This document shows positions 55,116-63,738 of a stretch of DNA of 64,000 bases, piece by piece. The first letter of the stretch is position 1. The number at the start of each line of letters is the position of its first letter. This DNA comes from Pedobacter antarcticus (GTDB lineage: Bacteria; Bacteroidota; Bacteroidia; Sphingobacteriales; Sphingobacteriaceae): assembly GCF_900112985.1 (NCBI RefSeq), contig NZ_FONS01000001.1:57720-121719 (forward strand). The letters are read 5' to 3'. A program made the position numbers and the translations under genes. Under the pieces are notes generated by a model. It was not told the DNA's origin and searched no databases. It worked only from the letters and a program-made list of their open reading frames with translations.

Positions 55116-56910
55116 CTGTTCCCTTCGGCCTAATTAACCGAGTTAGTTTCTGATATAAATGATCTGGATTAAAAGGCTTTGACAGATAATCATTCATACC
55201 TGCCTGAATGACTTTATCTGTAATATCTATATTTGAACTCGCAGTTAAGGCTATAATTGGCACAGCAGATTTGATAGGATCCTTTAAACTACGGATGCAG
55301 GTGGTCGCCTCATAACCATCCATCTCTGGCATATATAAATCCATTAAAACAATATCAAAATCCATTGTTTCCAATAATTTCAAGGCGATCAACCCATTTT
55401 CTGCAATGACTGGCTGGATATTCCACTGTTCTAGTGTTTTTCTGATCACCAATACATTAACCGGATTATCCTCTACAACAAGTACCTTAAGACCAGCAAG
55501 TTCCTCCCCTGTCGCCGTATGCTCGGGCAAAACAAATTTGCTTGCAGGTTGAGAAATAAAGTCAATATCAAAATAAAACTGTGTGCCCTGATCTGGCGTA
55601 CTATTAATCTGAATACTGGTATTAAACATGGTCAGAACTTTTTTTACGATCGGCAGCCCAAGTCCGGTACCGCCGAAATAACGATTTGTAGTGGAACTGG
55701 CCTGTATAAACGGTTCGAAAATTTCCTGTTGTTTCTCGGCAGCTATACCAATACCTGTATCGGTAACTTTAAAACGTACAGAGACCTCCCCATCAACCTG
55801 TTTTATGATAACAAGAGCTAACTCAACGGTCCCTTTCTCTGTGAATTTAACTGCATTATTTAATAAGTTTAATAAGACCTGGGTTAATCTCGTAGGGTCA
55901 CTGATTACACGGATCTGTCCGAGTTCTTCAGGGTAGATCAGATTTAGATCTAACATTTTCTCCTGTGCCCTGGGTTTGATACTCAGGATATTGTTTTTAA
56001 TAAGAACAACCAGGTCAAATGGAATATTTTCCAGCTCTACCTTACCGGATTCAAATTTGTTAAAGTCAAGAATATCATTAATAAGTGAGAGCAGGTTCTC
56101 TGCAGAAAATTTAAGCACCGCTATATTCTCCTTTTGGTCTTCCCGGGGGCTTTGCAGCAGTAGGGCATTAGAAATACCTATTACTCCATTTAATGGCGTT
56201 CTAAGTTCATGAGACATCGTCGATAGGAAGTCCATTCTTGCATTTGATAATTTACCAACCTCATACAACGTGTTTTTCAATTTTTCATTAAGCTCCTTCA
56301 GCTCATTTTTTGTTTCCGTAAGCGTAATAAAATTCTGATTAAAAGCCTGAAAAAAATAATGATGAAGAAAAAGGATCAGAAAGAAATTATAAGTAATAAC
56401 AAAAAGATAAGTTAACTGGCTTACCTTATGGGGCCCTGATGTTAAATAAAAATAAGTTTTATAATCGGTAGCGGTATATAATAAAACTGGAAGTATATTA
56501 ATAACTGCATAAAACCATCCCCACTTTAAACCATGCATATAAAAGCCCAATACGCAGGCCAGCCAGATAAACTGGAGCGTTTCTATATTAACCCCCTGTA
56601 CATAAATAGTCAGATTGCTCCATATTGCGAGTGTAATGAGGCCAAGGACGATATGGGACACTATTTTCCAAGCGTAGGTATAATAGGCAATCGCAATAAG
56701 TAAAGGACTTGCGGCGAAAATTATACTAACCCGAATCAGATGTAGTGTTTCTCCTCCCAAGATATAGGCTACAATTAAGGTAGCTGTAAATATTGTGTAC
56801 AAAACCAGTATATAGGCAAGCATTTTTATACGGGCCTGATTAATTGGATTCTTCTCCCTGACTAATAGCCGGTTAAATATATTCCCGATACTGATGAACG
56901 CGTTAATCAT
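55066..56910 (-). CDS. Hybrid sensor histidine kinase / response regulator
   Basis: A 614-residue protein. Residues 1-190 form about six membrane spans, then a short coiled coil, HisKA with MSHELRTPLNGVIG (~235), HATPase with GGTGLGLPIVKK (~420) and a receiver domain with phospho-Asp in DIVLMDLYMPEMDGYEA (~540). There is no output domain, so it acts through phosphotransfer. It is separate from the OmpR pair upstream. Confidence 0.94.
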   Translation of the reverse strand: MINAFISIGNIFNRLLVREKNPINQARIKMLAYILVLYTIFTATLIVAYILGGETLHLIRVSIIFAASPLLIAIAYYTYAWKIVSHIVLGLITLAIWSNLTIYVQGVNIETLQFIWLACVLGFYMHGLKWGWFYAVINILPVLLYTATDYKTYFYLTSGPHKVSQLTYLFVITYNFFLILFLHHYFFQAFNQNFITLTETKNELKELNEKLKNTLYEVGKLSNARMDFLSTMSHELRTPLNGVIGISNALLLQSPREDQKENIAVLKFSAENLLSLINDILDFNKFESGKVELENIPFDLVVLIKNNILSIKPRAQEKMLDLNLIYPEELGQIRVISDPTRLTQVLLNLLNNAVKFTEKGTVELALVIIKQVDGEVSVRFKVTDTGIGIAAEKQQEIFEPFIQASSTTNRYFGGTGLGLPIVKKVLTMFNTSIQINSTPDQGTQFYFDIDFISQPASKFVLPEHTATGEELAGLKVLVVEDNPVNVLVIRKTLEQWNIQPVIAENGLIALKLLETMDFDIVLMDLYMPEMDGYEATTCIRSLKDPIKSAVPIIALTASSNIDITDKVIQAGMNDYLSKPFNPDHLYQKLTRLIRPKGTVKIPLPDKSHGLKTSL

Positions 56911-57078
56911 AATTGGGCTACAAATTAGGAATTTAAAATATACAGCATGTGTTTCGTTTCACAAAAATTACATCGCGATAACACTGAGATCCCAAAAATA
57001 AACTAAAAAGACATTTAATCCGGCATTTATTAACCACTGTTTAATTCATGCCAACCATAAGTCCGGATTTCACCCCAA

Positions 57079-57138
57079 TTTCCTTCCGACTTTTTTCGCG
57101 GCCAACCGAAGGAAGTCCGAAGGAAATCCGAAGAAAGG
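57079..57138. repeat. REP-like palindrome with three tandem CCGAAGGAA units
   Basis: ATTTCCTTCCGACTT (57078-57092) pairs with AAGTCCGAAGGAAAT (57113-57127) with one mismatch. The right arm is part of three tandem 11-bp units: CCGAAGGAAGT, CCGAAGGAAAT and CCGAAGAAAGG (57106-57138). GTCCGG and CCGGA flank the whole. This fills the middle of a 384-base gene-free stretch (56911-57294) in which I see nothing else. It looks like a dispersed palindromic repeat. Confidence 0.6.
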
Positions 57139-57294
57139 GCGGACAAATTCCGGAATTAACCTTAACGAAACCATAACAATACTAAAAGCTTCATCGCAGT
57201 TAAAACATCTGTTAAAAAAACTTATTCTGCAATCCGACTGTTTTATACGGGTATGATTTATTTATACAAATAATTTACAAAGAATAATTAGAAA

Positions 57295-58278
57295 ATGGAA
57301 TACAGAAGACTAGGAAAATCGGGATTACAAGTTAGTGCATTATCTCTTGGTAGCTGGCTGACTTTCGGACAGCAGATTAGTGATGAGACAGCAGATGAAT
57401 TGATGGGTGTAGCTTATGATGCCGGAGTCAATTTTTTTGACAATGCTGAGGGCTATGCAGAAGGAAAATCAGAAATCGTAATGGGCAAATCTCTAAAAAA
57501 CCATGGCTGGGAAAGAGATACTTTTATAGTATCCAGCAAGGTGTTTTTCGGAGCCGAGAATAAAGGACCGAATGGTATAGGACTGAGCAGAAAACACGTT
57601 ATTGAAGCCTGTAATGCTGCTTTAAGACGGCTACAGGTAGATTACCTCGATCTATATTTTTGTCACCGCCCGGATAAAAACACCCCTATAGAGGAAACGG
57701 TATTTGCGATGAACACTTTATTACAACAGGGTAAAATCCTTTACTGGGGAACGTCAGAATGGAGTGCCGCAGAAATTATGGAGGCTATCAGCGTCGCCAA
57801 ACAGTATAACCTGATTGGCCCAACAATGGAACAACCTCAATATAACTTACTGGAACGCAAAAAAGTGGAGAACGAATATCTGCATCTATTTAACAACCAT
57901 GGTCTGGGTACAACTATCTGGTCTCCATTGGCGTCCGGTCTGCTCTCCGGTAAATACACGAAAGGCAGTACTGGTGATACCCGCCTGGACATGAAAGGTA
58001 TGGAATGGCTGAAAGAATCTGTACTTGCTGAAGAAAAGCTCGATAAAGCTAAAAAACTACAGGAATATGCAGACGAGCTTAATATTCCCTTAGCCAAACT
58101 TTCCCTGGCCTGGTGTCTGAATAACCCTAATGTAAGCACTGTCATTCTTGGCGCTTCTAAAACTGAACAACTGAAAGAAAATCTGACGACAATAGATATA
58201 TTACCGAGAATAAATGACGAGGTTATAGAGAAGATCGAATCTATCATGCAGACCAAGCCTGTATTATCTCAATTTTAG
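57295..58278 (+). CDS. Aldo/keto reductase (Kv-beta subunit type)
   Basis: A 327-residue enzyme with the tetrad Asp and Tyr in FDNAEGYAEG, Lys in IVSSKVFF and His in LYFCHRPD, and the late cofactor motif VILGASKTEQLKEN. It resembles the potassium-channel beta-subunit group (AKR6), which act as aldehyde reductases. The ABC exporter gene starts 39 nt downstream on the same strand. Confidence 0.93.
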   Translation: MEYRRLGKSGLQVSALSLGSWLTFGQQISDETADELMGVAYDAGVNFFDNAEGYAEGKSEIVMGKSLKNHGWERDTFIVSSKVFFGAENKGPNGIGLSRKHVIEACNAALRRLQVDYLDLYFCHRPDKNTPIEETVFAMNTLLQQGKILYWGTSEWSAAEIMEAISVAKQYNLIGPTMEQPQYNLLERKKVENEYLHLFNNHGLGTTIWSPLASGLLSGKYTKGSTGDTRLDMKGMEWLKESVLAEEKLDKAKKLQEYADELNIPLAKLSLAWCLNNPNVSTVILGASKTEQLKENLTTIDILPRINDEVIEKIESIMQTKPVLSQF

Positions 58279-58317
58279 GTATCTCTTACAAATTCATTTC
58301 AACAATCGGAAAGATTC

Positions 58318-60063
58318 ATGAAGACATTATGGAAATACCTGAGGCCGCACAGATCCCTCATTTTTCTTGCGCTGCTGCTTGCGGGTATTGCGCAGCTGCT
58401 CAGCCTGATTGATCCTTTGATCTTTGGTAAAATTGTAGATGATTATGCAAGTAATCCAAAAGGGCTAGCTGAAGAAGAACTGATACACGAGGTTTTATAC
58501 TGGCTGGGTATTGCCGCGCTGATTGCAATCGTTTCGCGACTATTTAAAGCGGTCCAGGAATATATTACCAGAAAGATTGTCGCACGATTCGGAATGCACA
58601 TCTTTAATGACGGACTCAAACAAACGCTCCGCCTGTCCTTTCATGAATTTGAAGAGAACAGAAGCGGCACAACCCTTTCTGTATTACAAAAGGTTAAAAC
58701 CGATGCGGAGCGTTTTGTCAACTCTTTCATCAATGTCCTGTTTTCCTCCATGGTTGGAGTGGGTTTCTTACTTTGGTACAGCCTTAATAAAAATGGGCTA
58801 TTAATTCCAGTGTTTATCGTAGGTGTGGTGGTTCTGGGCTCATTGACTGGCTTACTGTCCCGACGGATTAAAACTGTACAGCGTTCTATCAACAGGCAAA
58901 CGGATGCCCAGGCAGGAATAATCACTGAGAGTCTGCGAAATATAGAACTGGTAAAAAGCCTGGGGCTTACTTTTCCAGAAATCAGGAGGCTGAATGAGCA
59001 AACAAGGAAGATATTTAACCTGGAAATGTATAAGGCAAGAAAGGTTAGTTCCTTATCGTTCCTTCAGGGGGCAACTCTGAGCGTCTTAAAGCAATCAATT
59101 TTATTCATTTTGCTCTGGCTCATCTTTCGTAAAGTATTAAGCACCGGCGAGCTCATTGCTATGCAGTTTATATCTACAGCGATTTTCGTCCCTCTACAGG
59201 ACCTGGGAAATATGATTCTCCAATATCGTGAGGTAGATGCCTCTATCAAAAACTTCGACCGGCTGATGAACAAACAAGTGGAGCGAAGACCTGAAAACTC
59301 AGTTGAGCTGGGACCCTTGGAAAGCCTAGAATTTAACGAGGTGGTATTCCGTCATAAAACGGCTGGTTACAATGCAATCGATAATATTTCGTTCCGTGTA
59401 CAATCTGGTCAAACCATTGCTTTTGTTGGCCCTTCTGGTTCCGGAAAATCTACATTGGTGAAATTGCTGATCGGACTGTATCCTCCCGTGAGTGGTAAAA
59501 TTTATTTTAACGATGTTAGCTCTACAGAGATCAGATATAACCCACTTCGCAGACAAATCGGATTCGTTACGCAGGATACCCAGCTTTACGCCGGCACCAT
59601 CAAGGACAATATGCGTTTTGTAAAACCTGCAGCTACAGACGAAGAAATTCATGAAGCCCTGCGGAAGGCTTCAGCAACAGCACTAATTGCTAAAGCTTCA
59701 CACGGCGTGAATACAATGCTCGGTGAGAATGGCATGAAGTTGTCCGGTGGGGAGAAACAAAGAATCTCTATAGCACGTGCCTTACTTAGGCAACCCCGGT
59801 TACTCATCTTCGATGAAGCTACTTCCGCACTTGACTCCCTGACTGAAGAAGATATTACACAAACTATAAGAGAAATCTCTGCAACCAGGGAACAGCTTAC
59901 GATTCTAATTGCGCACAGGCTCTCAACGGTTATGCATGCAGACGTAATTTATGTATTAGAAAAAGGTAAAATATCAGAAACAGGCTCCCACACGGACCTT
60001 CTTCAGGTAAATGGACTCTATGCAGCCATGTGGAGGCAGCAAATCGGTGAGCGAAGACAATAG
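58318..60063 (+). CDS. ABC exporter (fused permease and ATP-binding, MsbA-like)
   Basis: A 581-residue half-transporter with six N-terminal spans and an ATPase: Walker A GPSGSGKSTLVKLL, Q-loop FVTQDTQLY, signature LSGGEKQRISIARALL, Walker B LLIFDEATSALD and H-loop IAHRLST. There is no peptidase domain. The cargo is unknown; lipids or drugs are usual for this class. It would act as a homodimer. Confidence 0.95.
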   Translation: MKTLWKYLRPHRSLIFLALLLAGIAQLLSLIDPLIFGKIVDDYASNPKGLAEEELIHEVLYWLGIAALIAIVSRLFKAVQEYITRKIVARFGMHIFNDGLKQTLRLSFHEFEENRSGTTLSVLQKVKTDAERFVNSFINVLFSSMVGVGFLLWYSLNKNGLLIPVFIVGVVVLGSLTGLLSRRIKTVQRSINRQTDAQAGIITESLRNIELVKSLGLTFPEIRRLNEQTRKIFNLEMYKARKVSSLSFLQGATLSVLKQSILFILLWLIFRKVLSTGELIAMQFISTAIFVPLQDLGNMILQYREVDASIKNFDRLMNKQVERRPENSVELGPLESLEFNEVVFRHKTAGYNAIDNISFRVQSGQTIAFVGPSGSGKSTLVKLLIGLYPPVSGKIYFNDVSSTEIRYNPLRRQIGFVTQDTQLYAGTIKDNMRFVKPAATDEEIHEALRKASATALIAKASHGVNTMLGENGMKLSGGEKQRISIARALLRQPRLLIFDEATSALDSLTEEDITQTIREISATREQLTILIAHRLSTVMHADVIYVLEKGKISETGSHTDLLQVNGLYAAMWRQQIGERRQ

Positions 60064-60155
60064 CCTAACAACCTGTCATTTAAATAATTGTAAATTATTT
60101 TGATAAATAAACAATAAAAATTTCACTAAACATTTTACTTTAACATATCTTTTTC

Positions 60156-60163
60156 TATCTTTG
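60156..60163 (+). promoter_or_regulatory. Bacteroidota -7 promoter box of the tRNA
   Basis: TATCTTTG matches the Bacteroidota -7 consensus TAnnTTTG exactly. It lies 22 bp upstream of the tRNA. No clear -33 box was seen. Confidence 0.7.
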
Positions 60164-60185
60164 CACCTCCTTCACAAAAAGGATT

Positions 60186-60258
60186 GATTCCGTAGCTCAG
60201 CTGGTAGAGCATTACACTTTTAATGTAGTGGTCCTGGGTTCGAATCCCAGCGGGATCA
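60186..60258 (+). tRNA. tRNA-Lys (anticodon TTT)
   Basis: A 73-nt cloverleaf. The acceptor stem GATTCCG pairs with CGGGATC (one G-T), the D-arm has AGCTCAGCTGGTAGAGC, the anticodon loop is CTTTTAA with TTT, and the T-arm is CTGGGTTCGAATCCCAG. The discriminator base is A; CCA is not encoded. It probably served as the attachment site for the decayed element on its 3' side. Confidence 0.97.
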
Positions 60259-60282
60259 CTCAAGGAGACAATCAAAACGTAC

Positions 60283-60316
60283 AAAAGGCTGTTAATCACT
60301 TGATTAACAGCCTTTT
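60283..60316 (+). terminator. Intrinsic terminator after the tRNA
   Basis: AAAAGGCTGTTAATC pairs with GATTAACAGCCTTTT (15 bp, 4-nt loop) followed by T-rich sequence. It ends the tRNA transcript. Confidence 0.9.
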
Positions 60317-60422
60317 TACTTTTACGGGGGGTACCAAAACTTGCACCAATTCTGGATCAATCCCAAAACTTGTGGAGGAGGCATTAAAAATATAGCTTTG
60401 TATTTTATACAGTTTTATATTT

Positions 60423-60788
60423 ATGCCATCAGCTACAGCATCATTACTCAGCTTATTTCTGCCAGACTTTATACTAGAGAATTTTGAATCTAAAGGGGTT
60501 ATTGAGGATAGTGAGACTTTCCAGATCGAACTTGAAGAACTGAATACACCACCCTCTGAATGGGATGGTATTAAAGTATTGTCCAAAGGCTTTTTTCCTC
60601 AGATTGTGATTCAGGATTTCCCTATCCGTGGGCATAAAGTGTTTTATCACATCAGACGCCGAAGATGGCTTAATACAGAGACCGATAAGGTGATTTACCG
60701 GACTTGGACTTTAGTAGAGAAGGGAACGCGAATGACAGGGGATTTCGCGGCTTTTTTAAAAGAAATCAATCGATACAGCCCCGAATAG
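60423..60788 (+). CDS. ISAon1-type transposase N-terminal region protein
   Basis: A 121-residue protein with the small N-terminal region layout of ISAon1 elements: acidic start, FPIRGHKVFYHIRRRRW in the middle and FLKEINRYSPE at the end. It overlaps the open frame of the main transposase by 29 nt. The main frame lacks an early ATG, so the two parts may be joined by frameshifting or reinitiation. Confidence 0.85.
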   Translation: MPSATASLLSLFLPDFILENFESKGVIEDSETFQIELEELNTPPSEWDGIKVLSKGFFPQIVIQDFPIRGHKVFYHIRRRRWLNTETDKVIYRTWTLVEKGTRMTGDFAAFLKEINRYSPE

Positions 60789-61751
60789 TGTTGATGCCAT
60801 CAGTTCATTTTATTGTGTAAAGGCAAAAAACCTGCTTCGCCAATACCGGGATCACCTGAGTGAATTTAAAAGCTGGGATCAGAAATCTCATGCGAAAAAG
60901 TGGCTCTTATATCCGGAAAACCTCGGTGAGCAGCTTTCTATAGATGAAACCAGTCTCTCCCATGGTGAACTTTATACCATCCTTACCAACAAAGCAGCAA
61001 AGGGTAAAAAAGGAGCTATTGTTGCCATTGTAGCAGGAACCAAAGCGGAAACCGTCATTTCAGTACTGAAAAGGATCCCTGAAAGAGCAAGGAAAAAAGT
61101 AACTGAAGTTACACTGGACATGGCAGGTAATATGGAGTTGATCTGCAAACGTTGTTTTCCGGAGGCGACCAGAGTAACTGATCGGTTCCACGTGAAGAAA
61201 CTGGCCACCGAAGCACTACAGGAAATGCGGATCAAATACAGGTGGGAAGCTATGGATGCGGAGAATGAAGCCATAGAAGAATCAAAAAAGACAGGTCATC
61301 CATTTCAGGCGGAAGTACTCCATAACGGTGATACGATCAAGCAATTGCTGGCTCGCAGCAGATATGTACTGTATAAAAAACCATCGGCCTGGACAGAAAG
61401 TCAAAAAAATCGTGCAGAACTCTTATTTCAAAGCTTCCCAAGCTAAAAACAGCCTATGGGCTTAGTTTTGGACTTAGTCAAATCTTTGAAAAAACAAAAG
61501 ACAAGGTTTTCGCATTAGCAAACCTGGCCAAATGGCATGAAAAAGTAAGGCAAACCGGATTCAAGGCTTTCAATACAATTGCCAGATCCATACAAAACCA
61601 TTATCAAACGATTTTGAACTACTTTGATAACCGATCTACTAATGCTTCTGCAGAATCCTTCAATGCGAAGATAAAGGCATTCAGATCGCAATTCAGAGGA
61701 GTCAAAAATATTGAATTCTTCCTGTTCAGGCTAACTCAATTGTATGCATAA
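60760..61751 (+). pseudogene. ISL3-type (ISAon1) transposase, broken by a frameshift
   Basis: The protein reads NSVDAISSFY..., then LSIDETSLSHGELY (catalytic Asp region), VTLDMAGNMELIC, VTDRFHVKKLATEAL and ends NASAESFNAKIKAFRSQFRG. The frame runs to a premature stop at 61446 (FQSFPS). The continuation PKLKTAYGLSFGL is one frame over from 61440, so one base (probably a T near 61435) is missing. The first part has no clear start codon. Without the frameshift it would have family length and motifs. Confidence 0.87.
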
Positions 61752-61820
61752 AATCGAAAAAAGAATCATTGCTCCACAAGTTTTTGACTTGATCCCCAAT
61801 TCTCATAAAAAAAGTGAGCG

Positions 61821-61861
61821 ATTCGGTGAGTCATTTGGAAAATTCACCCTACTCACCGAAT
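61821..61861. repeat. 11-bp inverted repeat upstream of the integrase
   Basis: ATTCGGTGAGT (61821-61831) and ACTCACCGAAT (61851-61861) are perfect inverted copies separated by 19 nt. They lie just outside the insertion sequence and about 100 bp before the integrase remnant, where recombinase arm or excision sites often sit. Confidence 0.5.
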
Positions 61862-61958
61862 GGCACATATCCAACTACTGAACAGGTAGTTACAAACTGA
61901 ACATCTTGTAATCGTTAAACTGCAAAGCTATTTTTGTTTCACCCTTAATCATTAAATG

Positions 61959-63166
61959 ATGAAAACGGACTCAGCCTGCTTTTTTATCTGAAAAAGCAAA
62001 AGAACTACATCAGCGGCAACACCCCTATTTACATGAGAATTACGGTTGATGGTAAACGCGCAGAAATTGCGACCAGCAGGGATTGTAACCCAAGCCGTGG
62101 AGTAAGCGATCCAGCCGACTAATCGGAACTAAAGAAGATGTTAAAATGCTTAATTCCTATTTGGATCAACTGCAAAATTCCGTTTATCAGGCACATCAGG
62201 AGTTGGTTGGTTTTGGTATCGGGATAAGTTCTGAAGCCATTAAATGCCGGTATCTGGGTAAAATGAATGGCTCACACACTTTACTAGAGGCTATTAAAGA
62301 TCATAATGAAAGATGCAGTCTTTGGTGGGTAAAGGTTACGTACAGGGTACATTGAGTCGTTATAAGGTCTTAGAAAAACACCTATCAGCGTTTGTCCTTT
62401 CCAAATACGAGCTGGCGGACGTGGACATCAAAAGAGTAGATCAAGCCTTCCTGAATAATTTTGACTACTATTTAAGGTCTGATAAAACTGCGAGAATAAC
62501 TATGTGGTTAAAAACGTCAAGAATTTAGGAAAGATCCTGCGCATTGGTTTGGAAAACGGCTGGGTGGAAAAAGATCATTTTCTAGGTTACAAAGGCAAAA
62601 CTAAGAATGTTGACCGTTATCACCTTAATCAAGAGGAACTGGAACAGATCGCCGGAAAACAGTTTCTATCTTAAAGATTAAGGCAGGTACGTGACGTCTT
62701 TGTCTTTTGCTGTTTTACCGGACTGGCTTACGTAGATGTATTTAAACTGAAACAGGAGCATATTCAAAAGGGAAATGATGGGGAACGCTGGATATTCACC
62801 AACAGTCAAAAGACAAAAACCAGATCTGCAATCCCCCTACTACCTACAGCGGTTAAGATTATGGATCGGTATGCTACAAACAAGGTCTGCTTAAATAAAG
62901 GGAATCTACTTCCTGTACCCAGCAATCAAAAAATGAACGAGTATCTGAAGGAAATTGCGGATCTCTGCGGGATTGACAAAAAACTGACCTCTCATATTGC
63001 CCGCCATACTTTTGCGACCACAGTAACGCTTTTAAATGGCGTACCTATTGAAAGTGTATCGAAGTTGTTAGGGCATACCAACATCAGAACGACTCAGCGC
63101 TATGCTAAGATATTAGACATTAAGGTCGGTGCAGATATGGCTTTATTAAGGGAAAAATACCACTAA
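61959..63166 (+). pseudogene. Tyrosine recombinase (phage-type integrase) with multiple frameshifts and a stop
   Basis: The whole protein can be followed through changing frames. N-terminal: SLLFYLKKQKNYISGN and MRITVDGKRAEIATSRDC. Middle: SYLDQLQNSVYQAHQELV, then GKGYVQGTLSRYKVLEKHL, then KNLGKILRIGLENGWVEKDH. Catalytic end (62861-63166): HIARHTFATTVTLLNG, SKLLGHTNIRTTQRYAKI with His, Arg, His and Tyr intact. Breaks lie near 61971, 62096, 62310 and 62483, with an in-frame TAA at 62672. It is the recombinase of the element next to tRNA-Lys and cannot be active as read. Confidence 0.88.
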
Positions 63167-63260
63167 CATCTTTAAACCCGCTAATCTGCCGAAACTTTCT
63201 TCCTGTCCTTTTAAGTTTTTTTGAGGGACTTTTATAAACCCCGAGTTGCGCAGGGGTTTT

Positions 63261-63310
63261 CTCGCCTTTATTTATTCTAGCCCCAAAAGGCTAGAATAAA
63301 TAAAGGCGAG
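63261..63310. repeat. 22-bp perfect hairpin
   Basis: Two perfect 22-bp arms (63261-63282 and 63289-63310) around a 6-nt loop (CCAAAA). The stem begins CTCGCCTTTATTTATTC and ends in GGCGAG, flanked by GGGG and GGAG. It lies about 95 nt after the integrase stop, so it may be its terminator, or an end of the decayed element. Confidence 0.85.
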
Positions 63311-63313
63311 GGA

Positions 63314-63333
63314 GTTTTTGGGTACCCAAAAAC
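63314..63333. repeat. 20-bp perfect palindrome next to the hairpin
   Basis: GTTTTTGGGTACCCAAAAAC reads the same on both strands. It follows the hairpin by 3 nt. A GGGTACC-containing stretch also occurs near the tRNA side of the element (60328-60336). The two could be traces of recombination sites. Apart from these two palindromes I see nothing in the gene-free stretch 63167-63495. Confidence 0.6.
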
Positions 63334-63495
63334 ACAACTTGCCGATTACAAAACAAACAGATTTTGTAACCGGATGTGAGCTCTGGAATCGGATTTCTGT
63401 ATATCGTCTGGACAGAACCAAACTGCTAGTCTGCTTAGACAGCCTATGCCTTAGTTACCTAATCAGCATTACACTTAAACACTTTGGTTACTAAC

Positions 63496-63714
63496 TTAAG
63501 TTGTTAATTCAAGACTTACAATCTCTTGCTGTAAATCAGAAGGAATATTCTGCCATATAGTTTTTTCAGTCAAAACCAATTGACAACCACATTCATCTTT
63601 AGCCACTTTAATAATGTACTTATACCAGTCAAGGTACGTCCACTCTCTTGGCTTTGGTGAGTAAAGAAAAGGCCCCTCACTGTCCCAATGTCTTATCCTG
63701 AAATGGCTATACAC
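63496..63714 (-). CDS. Hypothetical 72-residue protein beside the IS3 end
   Basis: An open frame beginning at a GTG (MYSHFRIRHWDSEGPFLYS). No family recognised. It lies between the IS3 transposase end and the palindromes, so it may be part of a mobile element or a gene fragment. No ATG is available near the start, which lowers confidence. Confidence 0.35.
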   Translation of the reverse strand: MYSHFRIRHWDSEGPFLYSPKPREWTYLDWYKYIIKVAKDECGCQLVLTEKTIWQNIPSDLQQEIVSLELTT

Positions 63715-63738
63715 GCAAATTTGTTATTCCTGTATCAA

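Larger units (their letters stand above)
60354..61795 (+). mobile_element. ISL3/ISAon1-type insertion sequence with 8-bp target duplication
   Basis: Length 1442 bp. The ends are imperfect 24-bp inverted repeats (21 of 24 match) starting GGATCAA and ending CTTGTGGAG. The 8-bp direct repeat CCAATTCT flanks both sides (60346-60353 and 61796-61803), the target duplication size known for ISL3. It carries a small ORF (60423) and a transposase frame with one frameshift (60760-61751), so it is complete in structure but probably inactive. Confidence 0.88.

Noticed and set aside
57106..57138. Possible CRISPR-like repeats
   Set aside because: The units are 11 bp in direct tandem with no spacers and no cas genes nearby.
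57837..58256. 139-residue minus-strand ORF opposite the aldo/keto reductase
   Set aside because: Ser-rich shadow ORF; the plus-strand frame has all catalytic motifs.
60324..60345. attL-type repeat of the GGGTACC stretch near 63320
   Set aside because: Similarity is limited to a few bases with gaps, too weak to call an attachment site.
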